The notes: generated by a model from the letters alone, not told the origin. 16,356 nucleotides of DNA from an uncultured Phascolarctobacterium sp. (GCA_934234275.1 CAKQHU010000013.1:1-16356); one strand, 5' to 3'; counted from the stretch's first letter, positions 1 to 6,381 are shown. Translations and numbers: made by a program.

Positions 1-74
1 ATCCCGGTCCTGAAGTTAACGAGGTATGCTATCTGCACTTCCTGCGTCCCTTCTGGTACAAAGTAAACGAATAA
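1..74 (+). CDS. C-terminal end of an unidentified protein
   Basis: The window opens inside a plus-strand reading frame whose codons start at position 3 and end with TAA at 72-74. The last visible residues read PGPEVNEVCYLHFLRPFWYK followed by VNE. They are rich in aromatic residues but too few to assign a family. An intrinsic terminator begins ten bases after the stop, which supports this being the true end of a transcribed gene. No function is proposed. Confidence 0.45.
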   Translation, partial: PGPEVNEVCYLHFLRPFWYKVNE

Positions 75-83
75 GCTCTCCAT

Positions 84-122
84 AAAAAAGCCAGCATATC
101 AATATGATATGCTGGTTTTTTA
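84..122 (+). terminator. Intrinsic terminator after the partial gene
   Basis: A perfect 10-bp stem (91-100 with 106-115, arms CCAGCATATC and GATATGCTGG) closes a 5-base loop and is followed by a run of T at 116-121. A run of A at 84-89 precedes it. The hairpin can therefore terminate the plus-strand gene ending at 74 and also the minus-strand gene whose stop is at 141. Confidence 0.9.
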
Positions 123-140
123 TGTCTTATTTCACTCTTC

Positions 141-569
141 TTAAAGCTTTACGTCCAGCGAAGCGCTCACGCCAACACCCTGCACGCGGTTAACATTTTG
201 ATAGGACACATTGTCTACCGGAATCAGCACCTTGCAGCGCACTCCCAAAAGCGTCTGCTCAATCATCAGCGCCGCCTTCACCTGGTCAACCTTCGCCTGC
301 GGGCCGGAAACCTGTGCCGCACCGGCACGGCTGCCGTCACCGACAGAAATAACCGGTACTACCTTCGTAGCATCCGTCGAGCTTACACCATACTTGGCCG
401 TTACAGAGTTAATTGCATTATTCAACGCCGGAGCGGTAGCATCTACAGCATAACCGATAACGCCGCCCTTCAGGACCTTATCCAAAATGCCGGCCTGCGC
501 CGCAGGCATACTGTTACCTAAAACAAAACCGCACACAAGTGCTGCCGCAATCCATTTCTTATTTCTCAT
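141..569 (-). CDS. Exported protein of unknown family, 142 aa
   Basis: The product has a clear Sec signal peptide: basic MRNKK, a hydrophobic stretch from about residue 7 to 19, and a probable cleavage site after AQA at residue 26. The mature part of about 116 residues is rich in Ala, Val and Gly and has one cysteine (C112). It begins with a Gly-rich segment (GILDKVLKGGVIGY), followed by a predicted mixed alpha/beta region. No lipobox, sortase signal or known domain was recognised. The ATG at 567-569 is preceded by AGGAGG at 578-583 with an 8-base spacer, so the start is well supported. A TATAAT-like box at 593-598 could be its -10 element, but no -35 at normal spacing was found. The gene appears monocistronic and ends at the bidirectional terminator at 84-122. 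It is probably a periplasmic or secreted protein; its role is unknown. Confidence 0.8.
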   Translation of the reverse strand: MRNKKWIAAALVCGFVLGNSMPAAQAGILDKVLKGGVIGYAVDATAPALNNAINSVTAKYGVSSTDATKVVPVISVGDGSRAGAAQVSGPQAKVDQVKAALMIEQTLLGVRCKVLIPVDNVSYQNVNRVQGVGVSASLDVKL

Positions 570-753
570 AACGCATACCTCCTCGAATACTTATTATATT
601 CGACAAACAGCGTCAAAAGCCTTGCAAGCATTCTGTGAAATTAAAGTAACGAGATTGTTACTGCCCGGAACTCGCATTTCCCATTGCCGACCGTATCCTT
701 AAAGGTCATAATACTGATGTTCTTGCTGAGTTATACTTTATTGAAAGCACCAA

Positions 754-787
754 AGGCTGTTGCACCACCCTGCAGGTACAACAGCCT
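754..787 (-). terminator. Probable terminator of the LysM gene
   Basis: Nine-base arms (754-762, AGGCTGTTG, and 779-787, CAACAGCCT) pair perfectly, and a further ACC/GGT pairing inside follows one mismatch. On the minus strand the hairpin is followed by only a short T-rich run, so its efficiency is uncertain. It lies 45 bases after the stop of the LysM gene. The rest of the 570-831 interval holds no convincing gene. Confidence 0.5.
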
Positions 788-831
788 CTATTATTTCTAA
801 CTTTTATTTCTATCTATTATTATATCCTCAT

Positions 832-1119
832 CTATCTTTCCGCTACCATCAGCCCGTTATCATGTACGCGCAGAGGCACCCTTAAAACCTGTCCGGGATA
901 AATATGTTTGGAATTAAGCTTGTTCGCCTGTTCAATACGGAAAATAACCTCACGCACATCCTCACGCGCTTCTGTATGACGACCGGCAATTTCCCACAGT
1001 GTTTCGCCCTCCGCAACAGTCACCGTATACTCCTTGTAAACAGGTTCATCAGCAAACACAGCACTATATCCGGCATAAAGGAAACAAGCACAGCAGATAA
1101 TACTTAAAAACTTTTTCAT
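832..1119 (-). CDS. Exported LysM-domain protein, 95 aa
   Basis: A signal sequence or N-terminal membrane anchor (residues 1-23, basic MKK then a hydrophobic stretch ending VFA) precedes one LysM domain at about residues 31-82. The family features are visible: the YTVTVAEGETLWEIA start and the IYPGQVLRVP end. LysM binds N-acetylglucosamine-containing glycans such as peptidoglycan, so the protein should act at the cell wall. Size and layout recall the cell-division suppressor YneA of Bacillus, including the long helix between the two LysM halves, but no LexA box was found, so that name is not assigned. The ATG at 1117-1119 is preferred over an upstream in-frame GTG at 1129-1131 because AGGTGG lies 8 bases before the ATG. 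A near-perfect promoter lies 35 bases upstream, so the gene is probably well expressed and monocistronic. Confidence 0.85.
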   Translation of the reverse strand: MKKFLSIICCACFLYAGYSAVFADEPVYKEYTVTVAEGETLWEIAGRHTEAREDVREVIFRIEQANKLNSKHIYPGQVLRVPLRVHDNGLMVAER

Positions 1120-1141
1120 ATCTATCACCACCTAATAAATC

Positions 1142-1207
1142 TCTGTTTGCTTATATTATAGTGCTCTGCGCGAACTTTGTCAACACTTTTATGAATTTCT
1201 GTTTGCT
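1142..1207. repeat. Pair of 10-bp direct repeats flanking a promoter
   Basis: TCTGTTTGCT occurs exactly at 1142-1151 and 1198-1207. One copy covers the expected transcription start of the LysM gene and the other lies 14 bases beyond its -35 box. The placement would suit a regulator binding both sides of the promoter, but this is inference. Confidence 0.5.
1155..1183 (-). promoter_or_regulatory. Consensus sigma-A promoter of the LysM gene
   Basis: On the minus strand TTGACA (1178-1183) and TATAAT (1155-1160) are separated by exactly 17 bases. Both hexamers match the housekeeping consensus perfectly. Transcription would start near 1147, about 28 bases before the ATG. Confidence 0.9.
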
Positions 1208-1281
1208 GTTAATCGGACCTTGCGAACGTATTGCCAAACATCAATATGCTTTATGCGTTATATATAAAAAATCAACGCAGC

Positions 1282-1310
1282 AAAAAAAGGCATCACCTCT
1301 CGGCAATGCC
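1282..1310 (-). terminator. Intrinsic terminator of the FAD oxidase gene
   Basis: A 9-bp stem with two G-U pairs (1289-1297 with 1302-1310) closes a GAGA tetraloop when read on the minus strand. It is followed by seven T (complement of 1282-1288). It sits 18 bases after the oxidase stop codon. Confidence 0.88.
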
Positions 1311-1327
1311 CTTTTGCTTAATATATG

Positions 1328-2731
1328 CTACTCTATATCGAAAATTTTGCCCGGATTCAGGATATTATTGGGATCCAGGGCTTTTTTAATCGCGCGCATC
1401 ATTTCCAGCTCATCCGGATTAGTGAATTCCTCCATCAGCTGTTTGCGTTTATAGCCAATGCCATGCTCACCGCTCAAGCGACCGCCGTGTGCATAAATAA
1501 AACAGTACAGCTCCTGCTGGTTGGCTTTGACTCTGGCATCCCAGTCCGCATAATCCTCCTGCTCCTGCTTCAGGATATTCAGATGGATATTGCCGTCACC
1601 GGCGTGGCTGGCAATGCGTGTTACCAGCTGATATTTTTCCGCCAGGCGCAAAATTTCTGCCAACAGCGCAGGCTCATGGTCTACCGGGCAGACAACGTCC
1701 TCCTTGCAGACAATCAGGCTTTCCGCACGTACTGCTTCAGCGAAGGCCTTGCGCGCCTGCCAGATTTTATCGTGCTCCGCTACCAGCACATCGCCGGCAC
1801 CGTTTTCCGAGCAGATTTCATCCATCGTACAAGCCTTTTCATCCAAGTCATCCTCGCTGGTGCCTTCCACCTCCACGATAAGATAATTGCCCTTGTCGCT
1901 GCCCTGCAGTGATGTACCCAGATAACGCTCTACGGATTTGATAGTAATATTATCCATGTATTCTACGCAGGTAGGCATAATACCGGCCATAATCAGCTTG
2001 TTTACCGTTCCGATAGCATCCTCAGGCGATTCAAAAACCGCCAGCAAATCCATGCTGTACTTGGGCAGCGGCAACAGCTTCACGGTAATCTGCGTGATGA
2101 TACCAAGAGTACCCTCACTGCCGATTATCAGCTGCTCCAGGCAATAGCCTGTAGTCTGCTTTTGCAAGCGTGCGCCCAGCTGCACAATTTTGCCGGTAGG
2201 ATTTACCACCTCAACGGCATATACCTGATGACGCGTAGTACCGTATTTAACCGCACGGTTACCGCCGGCGTTGGTTGCCACATTGCCGCCGATAAAGCAG
2301 GAATCACCGCTGCAGGGGTCGCCTGCATAAAAGGCTCCCTTAGCTGCAGCCGCAGCCTGCAAATCCGAGGTGCGCACACCCGGCTCTACAACTGCGTACA
2401 TAGCATCGGCATTAACCTCAATAATTTTATTCATCTTTTCGAGCGAAAGAACTACACCGCCGTAAATCGGCACTGCACCGCAGGCAAGACCTGTGCCTGC
2501 GCCACGCGGCACAACCGGAAAGTGATATTCATTCGCCAGCTTGACCACAGCTGCCACCTGCTGTGCATTTTCCGCAAAGACAACAGCCTCAGGCATATGA
2601 TGATAGGCCGGGTCAGTTACTTCATCATGGGCATATATTTCCATCTGCCCTGCATCCGTCACTACATTCTGCACGCCGACCAAGGCCTGCAGCTTGGCAA
2701 TTATTTCGTTAGACAGCTTGTTATACTCCAT
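1328..2731 (-). CDS. FAD-binding 2-hydroxyacid oxidase (GlcD / D-lactate dehydrogenase family)
   Basis: The 467 residues match the full length of the family that oxidises D-lactate or glycolate to the 2-oxoacid using FAD. The FAD-binding PCMH-type domain occupies about residues 45-225. Visible motifs are PRGAGTGL (75-82), IGGNVATNAGG (147-157) and IGSEGTLGIIT (203-213). The C-terminal oxidase domain has HAGDGN (376-381), SGEHGIG (420-426) and the terminal DPNNILNPGK (453-462). No glcE, glcF or etfAB gene is adjacent, so the electron acceptor is unknown; in anaerobic Bacillota some close relatives work with electron-transfer flavoproteins. The start is set by AGGAGG at 2740-2745, 8 bases before the ATG. 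It follows the AEC permease on the same strand after 92 bases, so co-regulation is plausible. The exact substrate cannot be read from sequence; D-lactate and glycolate are the leading options. Confidence 0.92.
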   Translation of the reverse strand: MEYNKLSNEIIAKLQALVGVQNVVTDAGQMEIYAHDEVTDPAYHHMPEAVVFAENAQQVAAVVKLANEYHFPVVPRGAGTGLACGAVPIYGGVVLSLEKMNKIIEVNADAMYAVVEPGVRTSDLQAAAAAKGAFYAGDPCSGDSCFIGGNVATNAGGNRAVKYGTTRHQVYAVEVVNPTGKIVQLGARLQKQTTGYCLEQLIIGSEGTLGIITQITVKLLPLPKYSMDLLAVFESPEDAIGTVNKLIMAGIMPTCVEYMDNITIKSVERYLGTSLQGSDKGNYLIVEVEGTSEDDLDEKACTMDEICSENGAGDVLVAEHDKIWQARKAFAEAVRAESLIVCKEDVVCPVDHEPALLAEILRLAEKYQLVTRIASHAGDGNIHLNILKQEQEDYADWDARVKANQQELYCFIYAHGGRLSGEHGIGYKRKQLMEEFTNPDELEMMRAIKKALDPNNILNPGKIFDIE

Positions 2732-2786
2732 AATTCAGTCCTCCTCATTTGCAACATTTATATTTTAAACCACTCTATGCTTATTT

Positions 2787-2803
2787 TATCACAAACAGTG
2801 ACA
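2787..2803. promoter_or_regulatory. Near-palindrome upstream of the oxidase gene
   Basis: TATCAC and GTGACA flank a 5-base spacer and form a 5-of-6 inverted repeat in the 92-bp gap between permease and oxidase. It could be an operator for the oxidase. No clear promoter pair was found beside it, so the role is uncertain. Confidence 0.3.
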
Positions 2804-2823
2804 TTTATAACAGCAAATCTTTT

Positions 2824-3762
2824 TTAGTGTACCAGCCACATATAAAACGGTATAGCAAAGACCGCCAGCACCGTGCTTACCGCCGTCAGCATGGCAGCAT
2901 ATTTATAATCGCCGCCGTAGCCTTTGGCCACAATAGCAGTATTAGTCATCGCCGGCATCGCCGCCATAATTACAAATACCTTTTCCATCATCGGCTCCAG
3001 ATGGAAAAACGGCAGAATCAGGAAAACTATCCAAGGGCAAATTAAATAACGTCCCAGCATAGCAACTACCAGCTCCTTGCCTAAGACAACCTCCTCCCAA
3101 CTGGTTTTGCTCATAGCAATACCGATAAACAGCATCGCCAACGGCGTAGTCATGCTGCCCAGATAATGAAAGGACTTGAACACCGGCTCAGGCAGATTCC
3201 ATTCCAGCAGTACCATCACTACGCCCAACATAAAGCCCATCAGCGGCGGCGACATAATGCTTTTCAGCGTCTTACGGCTGAAAAGCGGCATGATTACGCC
3301 ATTGCTGCTCGCAAGGTCATGAAAGCCGATAGTCCAGAAAAGCGTTGTGTTCACCATGTAGTAAATCATAATATACGGCGCACCGGCATCACCGAACAAG
3401 GCTATGCCTAACGGCAGACCGATAAAGATTGTGTTGGAAAAGCTGACGCAGATGGAAAAAATTCCTCTGTGCTCCCGCGGAACGCCTATCAGACGTCCGA
3501 GCAGTCTGCTGATAAAATAGCCCGCCAGCATCGAAATAACCGGTACAATCAGGCCATGCGAAAGCGTAATAAGCTGGTCATGCTTAAACTGCCCCAAAAT
3601 ATTGGTCAGCATATATGTAGGCAGACAGACATAATTCACCAGACGCGAAATCAGCGCCACACTTTCCTCGCTGAACCAGCCCCTGCGCTCTAAATAAAAG
3701 CCGACAGCAATCATCAGCATAATGGTCAGCACACCGTTTAATGCATGTAAAACTATTTCCAT
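2824..3762 (-). CDS. AEC-family permease (auxin efflux carrier-like)
   Basis: This 312-residue integral membrane protein has about ten hydrophobic segments arranged in two halves. Signature AEC features are the SFSNTIFIGLPL segment (107-118), which contains the conserved Asn and the Gly-Leu-Pro, and the equivalent second-half segment MPAMTNTAIVAKGYGGD (269-285) followed by the final two helices. AEC members move organic anions such as malate or related dicarboxylates across the cytoplasmic membrane. The ATG is preceded by GAGGGG at 3771-3776 with an 8-base spacer. The next gene on the strand is a 2-hydroxyacid oxidase, which suggests that the permease may import or export lactate, glycolate or malate; this is inference from context. 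A terminator of the preceding gene lies just upstream (3784-3813), so transcription must start within a short region or by read-through. No convincing promoter was seen there. Confidence 0.9.
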   Translation of the reverse strand: MEIVLHALNGVLTIMLMIAVGFYLERRGWFSEESVALISRLVNYVCLPTYMLTNILGQFKHDQLITLSHGLIVPVISMLAGYFISRLLGRLIGVPREHRGIFSICVSFSNTIFIGLPLGIALFGDAGAPYIMIYYMVNTTLFWTIGFHDLASSNGVIMPLFSRKTLKSIMSPPLMGFMLGVVMVLLEWNLPEPVFKSFHYLGSMTTPLAMLFIGIAMSKTSWEEVVLGKELVVAMLGRYLICPWIVFLILPFFHLEPMMEKVFVIMAAMPAMTNTAIVAKGYGGDYKYAAMLTAVSTVLAVFAIPFYMWLVH

Positions 3763-3783
3763 TGTTCATTCCCCTCATAAGAC

Positions 3784-3813
3784 AAAAATTGCCGAAGCAT
3801 TCAGCTCCGGCAA
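3784..3813 (-). terminator. Intrinsic terminator of the 112-aa unknown gene
   Basis: Ten-base arms (3789-3798 and 3804-3813, one G-U pair) close a 5-base loop. Five T follow on the minus strand (complement of 3784-3788). It starts 9 bases after the stop codon at 3822. Confidence 0.88.
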
Positions 3814-3821
3814 CGAAGATT

Positions 3822-4160
3822 TTAGTTTTTGGATTTTTTTACTTCTTCCAGTTTGTTTTTCATCCAGTCAATCATTGCTACCTTGCCAAAATCGTGCCAG
3901 GTTTCACATTCGGTATTTTTGGCAATATACTCATTCCACTTATCCTGATTAACATTTTCTACTTCCATCAGGTTCATAATGCCAAAACCGCTGCGCCAGA
4001 TCATATCATCCATAGAAGTAAATTTGCTGTTTTCCTGCAAAAACTTAGGATTGAATAATTCCTGGAAGGATACCTTGTTCAAAATCTTACCCAATTCCTT
4101 GTCCTCGGTAAAAATTCCCAGATAATGCTTAAAGGTTTTATCTAATTTATTTTTTTCCAT
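3822..4160 (-). CDS. Small soluble protein of unknown function, 112 aa
   Basis: The predicted protein is hydrophilic, rich in Lys, Asn and Glu, and has no signal peptide or membrane segment. It starts MEKNKLDKTFKHYLGIF and ends with a lysine-rich tail (MKNKLEEVKKSKN). It has five tryptophans or more in its second half and one cysteine within ECETWHDF. It looks largely helical. I do not recognise a family. The ATG at 4158-4160 is chosen because GGAGG sits 7 bases upstream; an in-frame start 42 bases earlier has no comparable site. The gene is bounded by its own promoter and terminator, so it is a single-gene unit. It is divergent from the Rrf2 regulator gene, which could make it a regulatory target; that is inference from position only. 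Confidence 0.82.
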   Translation of the reverse strand: MEKNKLDKTFKHYLGIFTEDKELGKILNKVSFQELFNPKFLQENSKFTSMDDMIWRSGFGIMNLMEVENVNQDKWNEYIAKNTECETWHDFGKVAMIDWMKNKLEEVKKSKN

Positions 4161-4192
4161 CTTACTTCCTCCAAAAATAGTTGTATAAGGGT

Positions 4193-4221
4193 ATTTTAAC
4201 ACAAAAGTAATAAAATGGCAC
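4193..4221 (-). promoter_or_regulatory. Candidate promoter of the 112-aa unknown gene
   Basis: On the minus strand GTGCCA (4216-4221, four of six consensus bases) and TAAAAT (4193-4198, five of six) are 17 bases apart. Transcription would begin near 4186, about 26 bases before the ATG. Confidence 0.6.
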
Positions 4222-4278
4222 TAGCATTTTCATATTCGGTGTGCAGAATCATTAATTTATGCCCGCACAACACAGATA

Positions 4279-4293
4279 TGATAATCATTATTG
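4279..4293 (+). promoter_or_regulatory. Candidate Fur box
   Basis: TGATAATCATTATTG matches the 7-1-7 Fur consensus (TGATAAT, one base, ATTATCA) at 12 of 14 specified positions. Its last three bases overlap the -35 hexamer of the Rrf2-gene promoter, where a bound repressor would block RNA polymerase. The match is by eye. Confidence 0.6.
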
Positions 4294-4319
4294 AATTCCT
4301 ACTAAATTCATAGTAGAAT
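4291..4319 (+). promoter_or_regulatory. Promoter of the Rrf2 operon with an embedded dyad
   Basis: TTGAAT (4291-4296) and TAGAAT (4314-4319) are exactly 17 bases apart. A perfect inverted repeat, CTACTA and TAGTAG (4299-4304 and 4311-4316), separated by 6 bases, lies in the spacer and covers half of the -10 box. Rrf2 regulators commonly bind such dyads in their own promoters, so this is a likely autoregulatory operator. Transcription should start near 4326. Confidence 0.75.
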
Positions 4320-4346
4320 ATAGTCATTAGAAAGGTTGTGACCGTA

Positions 4347-4781
4347 ATGAAAATTTCTACCAAGGGACGTTATGCCCTGCGATTGATGCTCGATTTAGCC
4401 ATCAACCACACCGGTAGCTATATACCATTAAAAACAGTTGCCCAACGGCAAAATATTTCCGATAAATATTTAGAGCAGATTATTCATCAGCTGAGTAAAG
4501 CAGGCTTTGTCCAAAGCGCCCGCGGTGCTCAGGGAGGCTACCGTCTGGCGCGCATACCCGAGCAATACACTGTCGGTGAAATTCTGCGCACGGTAGAAGG
4601 CAGCCTGGCGCCTGTATCCTGCCTGGACTGCAAAACGCCCTGCGACCAAATTGATTCCTGTATCACAATTGGTCTGTATAAAAAAATTCAGCAGGCCATT
4701 GACGGCGTAGTTGACCACACTACGCTGCACGATATGATCAGCGATTACCGCACCAAGCATCCCCAAGCTGAAAATGTTTAA
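4347..4781 (+). CDS. Rrf2-family transcriptional regulator, IscR-like
   Basis: The start MKISTKGRYALRLMLDLA is the characteristic Rrf2 N-terminus. It leads into a winged helix-turn-helix with the recognition region ISDKYLEQIIHQLSKAGFVQSARGAQGGYRLAR. In the 144-residue protein, four cysteines follow (C92, C95, C99, C105; spacing CxxCxxxCxxxxxC) in the position used by IscR, NsrR and RsrR to hold an Fe-S cluster, so iron-sulfur, redox or nitric oxide sensing is likely. The ATG at 4347 is preferred to the upstream in-frame GTG at 4338: AAAGG at 4331-4335 fits the ATG (11 bases) but is too close to the GTG (2 bases). No isc, suf or nif genes are nearby, so its targets lie elsewhere or are the two genes behind it. 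Its promoter carries a candidate Fur box and a dyad. Confidence 0.93.
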   Translation: MKISTKGRYALRLMLDLAINHTGSYIPLKTVAQRQNISDKYLEQIIHQLSKAGFVQSARGAQGGYRLARIPEQYTVGEILRTVEGSLAPVSCLDCKTPCDQIDSCITIGLYKKIQQAIDGVVDHTTLHDMISDYRTKHPQAENV

Positions 4782-4840
4782 AAGCGAGCCAAGCACCCGC
4801 ATTTTATAGAAAAATAACAAAGCATTAGGAGGAAGATAAT

Positions 4841-5416
4841 ATGAACAGAGAAGAAGCCTGGAATTTATTACGTCAATATAACAAGGAATCCTTTCATCTG
4901 CGTCATGCGCTGACTGTAGAAGGCATTATGCGTTACTTTGCCAAGGAGCTCGGCTACGCAGACCAGGAGGAATACTGGGGCATCGTAGGCCTGCTGCACG
5001 ACCTGGATTTTGAGCTCTATCCCGAAGAGCACTGCGTAAAATCTCAGGACCTGATGCGCGAGCACGGCGTAGACGAAAGCATTATCCGCTCTACTGCCAG
5101 CCACGGCTGGGGCCTGACTGCTGCCAACATCGAACCGGAGCATCAGATGGAAAAGGTACTTTTCGCTATCGATGAGCTTTCCGGCTTAATCGGTGCCGCT
5201 GCCCTGATGCGCCCCTCCAAAAGCGTACAGGACATGGAGCTGAAATCCCTGAAGAAAAAATTCAAGGATAAACACTTTGCTGCCGGCTGCAGCCGCGATG
5301 TAATCAAACAAGGTGCCGATATTCTTGGCTGGCCTTTGGACGAGCTGATGGAAAAAACCATCGCCGCTATGCGTGTAGACGAAGCAGCCATCAACGAAGT
5401 CTGCGATAAATTATGA
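4841..5416 (+). CDS. HD-superfamily hydrolase (COG2316-like), 191 aa
   Basis: This is a soluble, single-domain HD protein. The metal-binding pattern is visible as H22 (FHLRHALTVE), the H53-D54 pair in VGLLHDLD, H88 in STASHGW, and D111 in FAIDELSG. HD proteins of this group are phosphohydrolases; the substrate of this subfamily is unknown. Length and the MNREEAWNLL start agree with the predicted hydrolase group COG2316. AGGAGG at 4827-4832, 8 bases before the ATG, fixes the start. It lies 59 bases after the Rrf2 gene with no terminator between, and its stop overlaps the start of the next gene by four bases (ATGA). The three genes therefore very probably form one operon. Confidence 0.9.
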   Translation: MNREEAWNLLRQYNKESFHLRHALTVEGIMRYFAKELGYADQEEYWGIVGLLHDLDFELYPEEHCVKSQDLMREHGVDESIIRSTASHGWGLTAANIEPEHQMEKVLFAIDELSGLIGAAALMRPSKSVQDMELKSLKKKFKDKHFAAGCSRDVIKQGADILGWPLDELMEKTIAAMRVDEAAINEVCDKL

Positions 5417-6282
5417 GGCGCACAGCCTTAATCTGTTCGCTGCTGCTCAGTCTTGCAGGCAGCAGCTTCGCAGCTGCAGCCGAGGAGCTGCCAAATGATG
5501 CTGCACAAACGTCAGCTGTAGTTTCCACTGTACCCACCAAACCTGCTGAACCGACGGAAGCAGAAAGCAATGTCGGCACTTCCCAAGCAGAGGAAACCAC
5601 TGCAGATAATAACATCGTAAGCAATGCTCCGACTGTACCGGCAACGTCAAAGCAGGAAGAAGCCGTAGCTCCCGAAGCAACAGCAGCAGAAGTGCCAACA
5701 ACATCCGAAGCTGCAAACGCTGCAGCCACTCCGCCTGTTATCAGCAATGAGCCTGTGCCGCCTGCAGATAAGCCCAAGCCTAAACCAAAGCTGAATCTGG
5801 TAGGCAAGCCGCCGCTGCCCAGACAGTTCATGCGTACACCGCAGGCAAGCGATTTCACTAGTGTCAGCAGTGAAGCCGGCGGCTATAGTATGGCCGTGCC
5901 CAAGGCCTTCGGTAAAAATCCGCTGGCAGACCTGCCGCAAACAGAAGGAGCTATGCTGGTACGCACTGCAGGCAATACTCTGATGTTGGCAGCAACCGTG
6001 CTTGACCCTGCGGATACTGCAAGCTTTAAGGCAACAGAAGCTCTGCCTGTCTATGAAAACGCCAAAGTATACTGGCAATGGCAGCATGGCAATCAGTTAA
6101 TTTGGACCTGCCGCCTGAGCGCCCACAATGATTATCACGGCAACAAGCTGCTTTTAACCGCAGAAGCTCAGCAGAACGGCAAAACCTATCAGCTGCTTTA
6201 TGTAATGCCTGCGCTGCAGGCAGATAACTATCTGCCCCAGGCAATTTATTCCTTAGACAGCTTTAAATTAAATCAGCCATAA
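5413..6282 (+). CDS. Exported protein with Ala/Pro/Thr/Glu linker and C-terminal globular domain
   Basis: A short signal peptide (residues 1 to about 22, ending SFAAAA) is followed by about 100 residues of low-complexity sequence rich in Ala, Pro, Thr, Glu and Val. A PKPKPK stretch at 121-126 follows. A folded domain spans about residues 153-287, beginning EAGGYSMAVPKAFGKNP and ending with a YQLLYVMPALQ strand and a final SLDSFKL. That pattern recalls PsbP/DUF1795-type folds, but I would not assign it. There is no lipobox cysteine at the cleavage site. The linker and export signal suggest a protein that spans cell wall or periplasm to place its domain away from the membrane. The ATG overlaps the stop of the HD gene (ATGA) and has no strong ribosome site of its own, so translation is probably coupled. 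A strong terminator follows. Confidence 0.85.
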   Translation: MRRTALICSLLLSLAGSSFAAAAEELPNDAAQTSAVVSTVPTKPAEPTEAESNVGTSQAEETTADNNIVSNAPTVPATSKQEEAVAPEATAAEVPTTSEAANAAATPPVISNEPVPPADKPKPKPKLNLVGKPPLPRQFMRTPQASDFTSVSSEAGGYSMAVPKAFGKNPLADLPQTEGAMLVRTAGNTLMLAATVLDPADTASFKATEALPVYENAKVYWQWQHGNQLIWTCRLSAHNDYHGNKLLLTAEAQQNGKTYQLLYVMPALQADNYLPQAIYSLDSFKLNQP

Positions 6283-6285
6283 AGA

Positions 6286-6329
6286 AAAATCCTCCGACAG
6301 CTCGCCAGCTGCGGAGGATTTTCTTCTTT
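6286..6329 (+). terminator. Strong intrinsic terminator of the Rrf2 operon
   Basis: An 11-bp stem (6286-6296 with 6312-6322) extends through a single bulged A (6297) into five more pairs (6298-6302 with 6307-6311) around a CGCC loop. The right arm ends in TTTT and T-rich sequence. It begins four bases after the stop codon. Confidence 0.92.
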
Positions 6330-6351
6330 CTCTCTCGTTAATTATGAGTCC

Positions 6352-6381
6352 GGGGACATTAGCTTTGTTGGGACATTGGCT
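6352..6381. repeat. Tandem 12-bp repeats, possible insertion-sequence end remnant
   Basis: GGGACATTAGCT (6353-6364) is repeated as GGGACATTGGCT (6370-6381) with a period of 17 bases, differing at one base. Multiple short direct repeats ending in TGTCCC are a feature of some IS21-type element ends. No transposase, second end or target duplication is visible, so this would be only a scar. The rest of the 6330-6501 interval holds an imperfect 12-bp inverted repeat (6387-6398 and 6426-6437) and no convincing gene. Confidence 0.35.

Noticed and set aside
593..616. TTGACG and TATAAT upstream of the 142-aa exported protein
   Set aside because: The spacing is 12 bases, too short for a standard promoter, so it was not listed as one.
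650..760. Protein-like stretch without start codon (reads CPELAFPIADRILKG and on) in the 570-831 gap
   Set aside because: It could be a gene remnant, but there is no start codon, it is only about 35 codons long, and no family is recognised.
1325..1912. A 195-codon open frame opposite the 3' half of the FAD oxidase
   Set aside because: No supporting ribosome site or motif; it is an antisense shadow.
2162..2827. A 221-codon open frame opposite the FAD oxidase gene
   Set aside because: Cysteine- and histidine-rich low-plausibility protein without ribosome site; the opposite strand carries unmistakable family motifs.
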